Positions 58,360 to 64,000 of a DNA stretch of 64,000 bases are shown here, piece by piece. The position numbers were made by a program, and so were the translations under genes. The DNA comes from Pseudomonas serbica (GTDB lineage Bacteria; Pseudomonadota; Gammaproteobacteria; Pseudomonadales; Pseudomonadaceae), in the NCBI RefSeq assembly GCF_028823535.1, contig NZ_JAQIYM010000004.1, positions 372,001 to 436,000 of the forward strand, read 5' to 3'. Each line of letters starts with the position of its first letter. Positions within the stretch are counted from its first letter, which is position 1. The notes beneath the pieces were generated by a model, which had not been told where the DNA came from, did no database searches, and was given only the letters and a program-made list of their open reading frames with translations.

Positions 58360-58755
58360 ATGCTTTTTAAAATCACCCCCCGGACAACTCAGATCAATAT
58401 GAAGTCTCAATCTTACCTAGCGATGTCGCTGACACTTATGATCTTTGGAGAAATCCTGACAATTTACAGTGAAGTATATGCATCAAAACTTCCCGGCCAT
58501 CCATTCGAAACACCATTAATGTTCCTCAAACCGATAACGCTTATCTGCATTGCAGGTATCAGCCTCGTACTAGCGTACTGGCTGGGATACCAAGGCACCG
58601 GCAATATATGGGTGGTAACGGTCGCCTCCCTGACATTGCTCCTCATATTAGAACCCATCGTCATATATGCGATGTTGAAAGAGCTGCCAGGTCGTGGCGC
58701 GATCATAGGATTTTCTCTGGGAGCAGCCGGGCTCATTGCGACAGTAGCCCTTTGA
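58360..58755 (+). CDS. Small four-helix membrane protein, DMT/SMR-like
   Basis: A 131-residue hydrophobic protein with four membrane helices (about 20-40, 48-68, 78-100, 107-130). It resembles the drug/metabolite transporter (SMR/EamA-type) layout. The start is uncertain: AAGGA abuts the ATG at 58360 with no spacing, while the ATG at 58399 would give 118 residues starting MKSQSYLAMS without a clear Shine-Dalgarno. The DNA is AT-richer and uses rarer codons (ATA, AGA-like) than the neighbours, which suggests transfer. Function unknown. Confidence 0.65.
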   Translation: MLFKITPRTTQINMKSQSYLAMSLTLMIFGEILTIYSEVYASKLPGHPFETPLMFLKPITLICIAGISLVLAYWLGYQGTGNIWVVTVASLTLLLILEPIVIYAMLKELPGRGAIIGFSLGAAGLIATVAL

Positions 58756-58832
58756 TGACCTCAACTGAATAACTGACAGATTCTTATCTTCCGCAAACCA
58801 AGAACCTGTCCGACATCCAAAATCCCCACCTA

Positions 58833-59834
58833 TTATTCAATCCCCACCTGATTCCGCCCATTGTGCTTCGCCAGGTACAACCCCTTGTCCGCCGCCGAGA
58901 TCAGTTCGCGGCAATTGCTGCCTGCCGTCGGGGTGATGGTCGACAGGCCGATGCTGATGGTCAGGCTCGATCCTTCTGTTGGGGCGATATGCGGGATCTT
59001 CAGCGCGGCCACGGTCATGCGCAGTTTTTCCGCCACCAGCCGCGCCCCACCCTGCGAGGTATTGGGCAGTACCAGGGCGAACTCTTCGCCGCCATAACGG
59101 GCCGGCAGGTCGGAAGGTCGGGCGCTGGCGTCACGGATGGCTGCGGCGACCTGGCGCAGGGCTTCGTCGCCTTCCAGGTGGCCGAAGGTGTCGTTGTAGG
59201 TCTTGAAGTAGTCCACATCGATCATCAGCAACGACAACTGGCTCTGCTCGCGTATCGAGCGGCGCCATTCCAGCTCCAGGTATTCATCGAAATGCCGACG
59301 ATTCGACAGCCCGGTCAGGCCGTCGGAGTTCATCAGTCGTTGCAGTACCAGGTTGGTGTCGAGCAACTGCTGCTGGCTGACCCGCAAGGCGCGGTACGCC
59401 GCATCCCGCTGCAGCAGCGTCATGTAGGAACGCGAGTGATAGCGGATGCGCGCGACCAGCTCGATGTTGTCCGGCAGCTTGACCAGATAGTCGTTGGCCC
59501 CGGCTGCGAACGCCGCGCTCTTGATCAGCGGGTCTTCCTTGGTCGACAGGACGATGATCGGAATGTCCTTGGTCGCCGGGTGTTTGCGGTATTCGCGCAC
59601 CAGGCTCAGGCCGTCGAGCCCAGGCATGACCAGATCCTGCAGGATCACTGTCGGCTTGATGCGCACGGCATGGGCAATGGCCTGGTGCGGGTCGGCGCAG
59701 AAGTGGAAGTCGATGTTTTCTTCGTTCGCCAACCCGCGTCGTACTGCCTCGCCGATCATGGCCTGATCGTCCACCAACAGCACCATGGCGGCATTTTCGT
59801 CAGTCTTGAAGTCGTCGAGCTGTAAATCATTCAT
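58833..59834 (-). CDS. wspR: Diguanylate cyclase response regulator WspR
   Basis: Output of the Wsp system: makes c-di-GMP when phosphorylated. The 333-residue protein has a receiver domain with the phospho-acceptor Asp67 (LQDLVMPG), a linker helix and a GGDEF domain with GGEEF (248-252, catalytic type). The inhibitory site RxxD is at Arg239-Asp242, so it should be product-inhibited. It is the last gene of the wsp operon, 46 bp after wspF. Known in P. fluorescens for the wrinkly spreader phenotype. Confidence 0.95.
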   Translation of the reverse strand: MNDLQLDDFKTDENAAMVLLVDDQAMIGEAVRRGLANEENIDFHFCADPHQAIAHAVRIKPTVILQDLVMPGLDGLSLVREYRKHPATKDIPIIVLSTKEDPLIKSAAFAAGANDYLVKLPDNIELVARIRYHSRSYMTLLQRDAAYRALRVSQQQLLDTNLVLQRLMNSDGLTGLSNRRHFDEYLELEWRRSIREQSQLSLLMIDVDYFKTYNDTFGHLEGDEALRQVAAAIRDASARPSDLPARYGGEEFALVLPNTSQGGARLVAEKLRMTVAALKIPHIAPTEGSSLTISIGLSTITPTAGSNCRELISAADKGLYLAKHNGRNQVGIE

Positions 59835-59880
59835 GTGCGTTCACCTGAAACTACTTGGGCCAGGATTGCTGTTGAGAGGG

Positions 59881-60891
59881 TCATTTGGGAAAAAGCTCCA
59901 GCAAACGAGGCGCTATCTTTTCCAGCGGGCGTATTTCCACGGCGGCATCGATGGCCGCAGCCGCCTTGGGCATGCCGTACACCGCACTGCTCTGCTGGTC
60001 CTGCGCGATGGTCAGGTAGCCCTGCTGGCGCATGAGTTTAAGCCCTTGCGCCCCATCTCGCCCCATGCCGGTCAACAAAACGCCAACCGCGTCGCCATTC
60101 CAGTAACTGGCCACGCTCTCGAAAAACACATCGATAGAGGGACGGTAGATCTCGTTGACCGGCTCAGCCGTGTAGGCCAGCGTGCCGTTTTTCAACAACC
60201 GGATATGGTGATTGGTGCCCGCCAGCAGCACGGTGCCGCTTTGCGGCGGCTCGCCCTCCTGGGCCAGGCGTACGTTCAGGCCGCTGGCGCTGCCGAGCCA
60301 TTCGGCCATGCCGGCGGCGAATACCTGGTCGACGTGTTGCACCAGCACGATGGCCGGGGAAAAGTCCCGGGGCAGGCCTTTGAGCAGGATTTCCAAGGCC
60401 GCCGGCCCGCCAGCGGATGAACCGATGGCGATCAGGCTCTGGCGTGGGCCGCAACTGCGCGCGGGACTCGGGGCCGGTCGCTCCCGATTGCCCTTGTCGC
60501 CGATCAGCCAGCCGATGTTCATGATCTTGCGCAACAGTGGGGCCGCCGCTTCCTGGGGATTGCCCGCGCCGAGGGCCGGCGTGTCGACTACATCCAGGGC
60601 GCCATGGCCCATGGCCTCGAACACCCGATGCACGTTCTGCTGGCGATCGACGGTGACGATGACGATCGCGCAGGGCGTTTGGGCCATGATGCGCCGGGTG
60701 GCTTCCACGCCGTCCATCACCGGCATGATCAGGTCCATCAGGATCAGGTCGGGCGTGTGTTCGGCACACTTTTGCACGGCCTCCCGGCCATCGCCCGCCA
60801 CCCAGATCACCTGGTGCGCCGGCTCGAAGGCCAATGCCCGGCGCAAGGCCTCCACGGCCATGGGCATGTCGTTGACGATTGCGATTTTCAT
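59881..60891 (-). CDS. wspF: Wsp methylesterase WspF (CheB-like)
   Basis: Removes methyl groups from the receptor WspA and so turns the pathway down; its loss gives wrinkly, biofilm-forming cells. The 336-residue protein has a receiver domain with Asp53 (LMDLIMPVMDG) and a CheB methylesterase domain with the catalytic triad Ser159 (GSSAGG), His186 and Asp279 (TGMGRDG). All are intact, so the gene looks functional. It overlaps wspE by 4 bp. Confidence 0.95.
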   Translation of the reverse strand: MKIAIVNDMPMAVEALRRALAFEPAHQVIWVAGDGREAVQKCAEHTPDLILMDLIMPVMDGVEATRRIMAQTPCAIVIVTVDRQQNVHRVFEAMGHGALDVVDTPALGAGNPQEAAAPLLRKIMNIGWLIGDKGNRERPAPSPARSCGPRQSLIAIGSSAGGPAALEILLKGLPRDFSPAIVLVQHVDQVFAAGMAEWLGSASGLNVRLAQEGEPPQSGTVLLAGTNHHIRLLKNGTLAYTAEPVNEIYRPSIDVFFESVASYWNGDAVGVLLTGMGRDGAQGLKLMRQQGYLTIAQDQQSSAVYGMPKAAAAIDAAVEIRPLEKIAPRLLELFPK

Positions 60892-63167
60892 GCCCGTGCT
60901 CCTCCAATGAGCTCAACCACCGCATCGAGCAGGGCGTCGTCGTGAAAGCTGGCCTTGGCTAGATAATAGTCGGCCCCGGCGTCCAGTCCACGACGACGGT
61001 CTTCTTCACGGTCCTTGTAGGACACCACCATCACCGGCAGCGATTGCAGGCGGTTGTCCCGGCGCAACAACGACACCAGCTCGATGCCGTCCATGCGCGG
61101 CATGTCGATGTCGGTGATCAGCAGATCGAAATCCTCCGAACGCAAGGCATTCCAGCCATCCATGCCATCGACCGCCACGGCCACGTCATACCCTCGATTG
61201 AGCAGCAGTTTGCGCTGCAGCTCACGCACGGTCAGGGAGTCGTCGACCACCAGGATCCGCTTGCGGGCCGCTTCGACCGCCTGACTGCCTTGGCGCGCGA
61301 TGCGCTCCAGGCGCCCGGTGTTAAGCAGTTTGTCCACCGAACGCAGCATGTCCTCGACGTCGACGATCAACACCACCGAACCGTCGTCGAGCAAGGCGCC
61401 GGCCGAGATGTCCTGGATCTTGCCCAGACGCTCATCCAGGGGCAGCACCACCAATGTACGCTCACCGATAAAGCGCTCGACCGCGACGCCATAGATCGTA
61501 TCGCGCTCACGGATCACCACGACTTTCAAGGTTTGCTGAGCCACCTGGTTCGCCGGACGCTGCAACAATTGACTGGCGGCCACCAGCCCGACATGCCGGC
61601 CTTCGTGCCAGAAATGCTGGCGGCCCTCGACCTGAACGATATCCGCCGGCTCCAGATCGCACATGCGTTCGATGTGGGCCAGCGGGAAGGCATAGGCCTC
61701 GCCGCCGACCTCCACCACCAGGCTGCGCACCACCGACAGGGTCAGCGGCACTTCAAGATGGAAGCGACTGCCTTTACCTGCCGTCTGCTCCAGCACGACC
61801 GCTCCGCGCAGTTGGCGGACCATGTGCTGCACTGCGTCCAGGCCGACACCGCGCCCGGAGACTTCAGTGACTGTGTCGCGCAGACTGAAGCCTGGCAGGA
61901 ACAGGAACGTCAGCAGCTCCTCTTCACTCAGTTGCGCGGCCGTATCGGCCGGGGACAACTGGCGCTCGACGATGCTGCGCCGGACCTTCTCCAGATCGAC
62001 GCCATTACCGTCATCGCTCAACTCCAGCACCAGCAAGCCGGCTTGATGGGAGGCGCGCAGACGGATCAGGCCTTCCTCCGGCTTGCCGACCAACAGCCTT
62101 TGTTCCGGGGTCTCGATACCGTGATCCACGGCGTTGCGCAGCAGATGCGTCAGGGGCGCTTCGAGTTTTTCCAGGACGTCACGGTCGACCTGGGTTTTCT
62201 CGCCCTCGATCTCCAGCCTTACCTGCTTGCCGAGACTACGACCGAGGTCACGGACCATCCGTACCTGGCCGCTCAACACATCGGCAAACGGCCGCATGCG
62301 ACAAGCCAGGGCCGTGTCGTACAACACCTGGGCGCGCTGACTGGCCTGCCAGGCGAACTCGTCCAGCTCGGCGTTTTTTTCCACCAGCAGTTGCTGGGAT
62401 TCAGCCAAGAGCCGACGGGCATCTTCAAGGGCTTCCCGGGCTTCGAGGCTCAGGGCCTGGTCCTTGAGGTGCAGGTTTAGGTTTTCCAGGGCCCGCAGGC
62501 TGTTGTTCTGCATGCGCTTGAGCCGCTGCATGGTGGCCAGGTGCGGTTTGAGCCGCAGGGTTTCCACCAGGGATTTGCTCGACAGATCGAGCAGGCTGTT
62601 CAGGCGCTCAGCCGTGACCCGCAGCACGCGCTCGCCGTTTTCGGTGGTGCGCCGGTTCTGTTTCGGCGCAACCGCCAGCGGCTCGACGGACGGCGCCAGC
62701 TCTTCCACCACGGGTGCTTGGAGTTGCAGTTCTGCCATCACCGGCGCGGTGGGTGCCAGGTCCGGTACCGCGGCGGCCATCGGATCCAGCAGGCGCCCCA
62801 TCAAGGCGACATAGGCTTGGATTTCCGCAGGCCCCGACACACTGTTAGGAGTCGCGATGCGCATCAGCAAATCGGTGCCTTGCAATAACGCATCGATGTG
62901 TTCCGGGCGCAGGTACAGGCGCCCTTCCTGGGCACTGACCAGGCAATCTTCCATGACATGCGCGACGCTGACGCCGGCATCGACGCCGACGATTCGAGCC
63001 GCGCCTTTGAGCGAATGCGCCGCGCGCATGCAGGATTCGAGATGATCGGCCTGGGTCGGATCGCGCTCCAGCGCCAACAGGCCTGCGCTCAGCACCTGGG
63101 TCTGGGCCTCGGCTTCCAGGCTGAACAGTTCCAGCAAAGAGGAGTCGCGCATTTGCTCGGGGGTCAT
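60888..63167 (-). CDS. wspE: Hybrid histidine kinase WspE (CheA-like)
   Basis: Kinase that phosphorylates WspR and WspF. The 759-residue protein has an N-terminal HPt domain with His51 (AAHSLKGAA), a middle linker, a dimerisation/HATPase region with LLRNAVDHGIE near residue 360, a CheW-like domain and a C-terminal receiver with Asp686 (LLITDIDMPRMDG). Each end overlaps its neighbour by 4 bp, so wspD-wspE-wspF are translationally coupled. Confidence 0.95.
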   Translation of the reverse strand: MTPEQMRDSSLLELFSLEAEAQTQVLSAGLLALERDPTQADHLESCMRAAHSLKGAARIVGVDAGVSVAHVMEDCLVSAQEGRLYLRPEHIDALLQGTDLLMRIATPNSVSGPAEIQAYVALMGRLLDPMAAAVPDLAPTAPVMAELQLQAPVVEELAPSVEPLAVAPKQNRRTTENGERVLRVTAERLNSLLDLSSKSLVETLRLKPHLATMQRLKRMQNNSLRALENLNLHLKDQALSLEAREALEDARRLLAESQQLLVEKNAELDEFAWQASQRAQVLYDTALACRMRPFADVLSGQVRMVRDLGRSLGKQVRLEIEGEKTQVDRDVLEKLEAPLTHLLRNAVDHGIETPEQRLLVGKPEEGLIRLRASHQAGLLVLELSDDGNGVDLEKVRRSIVERQLSPADTAAQLSEEELLTFLFLPGFSLRDTVTEVSGRGVGLDAVQHMVRQLRGAVVLEQTAGKGSRFHLEVPLTLSVVRSLVVEVGGEAYAFPLAHIERMCDLEPADIVQVEGRQHFWHEGRHVGLVAASQLLQRPANQVAQQTLKVVVIRERDTIYGVAVERFIGERTLVVLPLDERLGKIQDISAGALLDDGSVVLIVDVEDMLRSVDKLLNTGRLERIARQGSQAVEAARKRILVVDDSLTVRELQRKLLLNRGYDVAVAVDGMDGWNALRSEDFDLLITDIDMPRMDGIELVSLLRRDNRLQSLPVMVVSYKDREEDRRRGLDAGADYYLAKASFHDDALLDAVVELIGGARA

Positions 63168-63847
63168 GTGAGGCTCCGGGTCACGGCGGACAACAACTGC
63201 TCTTCATCCAGCCAGCGCAGGCTGCGACCTTTGAACTGCATCACACCACGGGTGTACTTGGCACTGGCTTGCGCACCAGAGCGGGACGCCGCATCGAGGA
63301 TGCGTTCGTCGATGGCATGAATCCCGTCCACTTCGTCCACCGGCACCACCACGGGACCGCCGTGGGCGGCAATGATCAGCATCCGCGGCATGACCCGCAC
63401 ACCATTGGGCACGCTGCTGACGCTATCGAGTCCCAGCAACTCGACCAAGGAAAGGCACGCCACCAGCGCACCCCGCACATTCGCCACCCCGAGCAAGGCC
63501 CGGGAGCGCTGATGGGGCAAGGAGTGAATGGCTTGCAACGGCGCCACTTCCACCAGACAGCGTGTGGCCAGCCCAAGCCATTCTTCGCCGAGGCGAAACA
63601 TCAATAACGAACGGGTCTGCACCTCGCTCTCGACTGCAACGGACATTGACGCGCGGTCGTCCTGTTGCAGCGCGTAACGATCCAGCAGACGCGTTGCGGC
63701 CGCCGAATACACCGCGCAATTGCGGCAATGGATGTGTTCGATCAGCAGCGGGCAGGACTTGTCGCCATGGATGCCGATACGGTTCCAGCAATCGTCGATG
63801 GCCTGGGCATCTGCATGGGTGACGTTCAAGGAGTCGGAGGCGATCAT
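63164..63847 (-). CDS. wspD: CheW-like scaffold protein WspD
   Basis: Couples the receptor WspA to WspE. The 227-residue protein has a ~70-residue N-terminal extension with Cys/His residues (CWNRIG...CPLLIEHIHCRNC) and a CheW domain (about 75-225; LMFRLGEEWLGLATRCLVEV). The start overlaps wspC as ATGA. The Cys-rich extension matches the second CheW of Wsp-type clusters. Confidence 0.92.
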   Translation of the reverse strand: MIASDSLNVTHADAQAIDDCWNRIGIHGDKSCPLLIEHIHCRNCAVYSAAATRLLDRYALQQDDRASMSVAVESEVQTRSLLMFRLGEEWLGLATRCLVEVAPLQAIHSLPHQRSRALLGVANVRGALVACLSLVELLGLDSVSSVPNGVRVMPRMLIIAAHGGPVVVPVDEVDGIHAIDERILDAASRSGAQASAKYTRGVMQFKGRSLRWLDEEQLLSAVTRSLT

Positions 63848-64000
63848 CGTTTACGCTCACTGTCAGCGGCGCGCTCGCTGCGGGCGGCGCGGTCCTGCAA
63901 TCGTCTGGCTCCCACGGTATCGCCCTGGGATTGCAGCAAGGCAGCCAGGTGCATCAACGCATCGGAATGTTGCGGTTCGAGGTACAACGCCTTGCGATAA
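63844..64000 (-). CDS. wspC: CheR-like methyltransferase WspC, C-terminal end (runs off the window)
   Basis: Only the last ~51 codons are present. They encode YRKALYLEPQHSDALMHL, the helix-turn-helix pattern of a TPR repeat, followed by a basic Arg/Ala tail ending RKR. WspC is a CheR methyltransferase with a C-terminal TPR, and the position directly upstream of wspD (4-bp overlap) supports the call. The catalytic domain lies beyond base 64000. Confidence 0.85.
   Translation of the reverse strand, partial: YRKALYLEPQHSDALMHLAALLQSQGDTVGARRLQDRAARSERAADSERKR

Overview
The window is chromosomal DNA from a Pseudomonas of the P. fluorescens type. The evidence is gene order, high-GC codon use, many short REP palindromes between genes, and gene clusters whose order matches P. 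aeruginosa from memory (lpx-bamA-rseP-dxr-tsf-rpsB, mexL-mexJK, the lptF operon, and lysS-prfB-wspRFEDC). It is almost entirely conserved core genome. I found no rRNA, tRNA, CRISPR array, transposase, prophage or plasmid function. Both ends cut a gene: lpxB at the left and wspC at the right.

1-13.3 kb, all leftward: an envelope and translation block. rpsB and tsf are read first, then pyrH-frr, uppS-cdsA-dxr-rseP, bamA, skp and lpxD-fabZ-lpxA-lpxB. Together these make isoprenoid and phospholipid precursors, lipid A and the outer-membrane protein assembly machine. Intrinsic terminators lie between rpsB and tsf, after tsf, and between rseP and bamA, so the block is several transcription units. 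13.7-18.5 kb, rightward: map, glnD (nitrogen sensor) and dapC.

18.5-33.6 kb: a CPA1 Na+/H+ antiporter, an ArsC/Spx-like protein, dapD, the sulfur relay csdA-csdE with tcdA, ndvB (a fused GH17-GT2 glucan synthase), dapE-rlmA, a cold-shock protein, plsB and a DUF4197 exported protein. dapC, dapD and dapE together cover three steps of the succinylase lysine/DAP pathway.

33.7-49.5 kb: a class II Fic AMP-transferase, the MexJK RND pump with divergent repressor MexL, rsmJ, a protein with two 45-residue repeats, an extensin-like peptidase, a PEP-mutase-like enzyme, a DUF72 protein, tsaB, adk and ppc. 49.8-54.4 kb: an envelope group with a DUF4398 lipoprotein and OmpA-like LptF behind a good AlgU-type promoter, a lipoprotein hydrolase and a MATCAP-like HExxxH metallopeptidase of the QEGLA family. 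54.5-64 kb: a TetR regulator, lysS, prfB with its programmed +1 frameshift, an AT-rich island with a small membrane protein, then the Wsp surface-sensing system (WspR, F, E, D and part of C), which controls c-di-GMP and biofilm formation.

I found no clearly new multi-gene system. The best leads are the QEGLA/MATCAP-like peptidase and its envelope neighbours, the 45-residue repeat protein, the mexL-mexJ control region, the hairpin just upstream of plsB and the AT-rich island between prfB and wspR.
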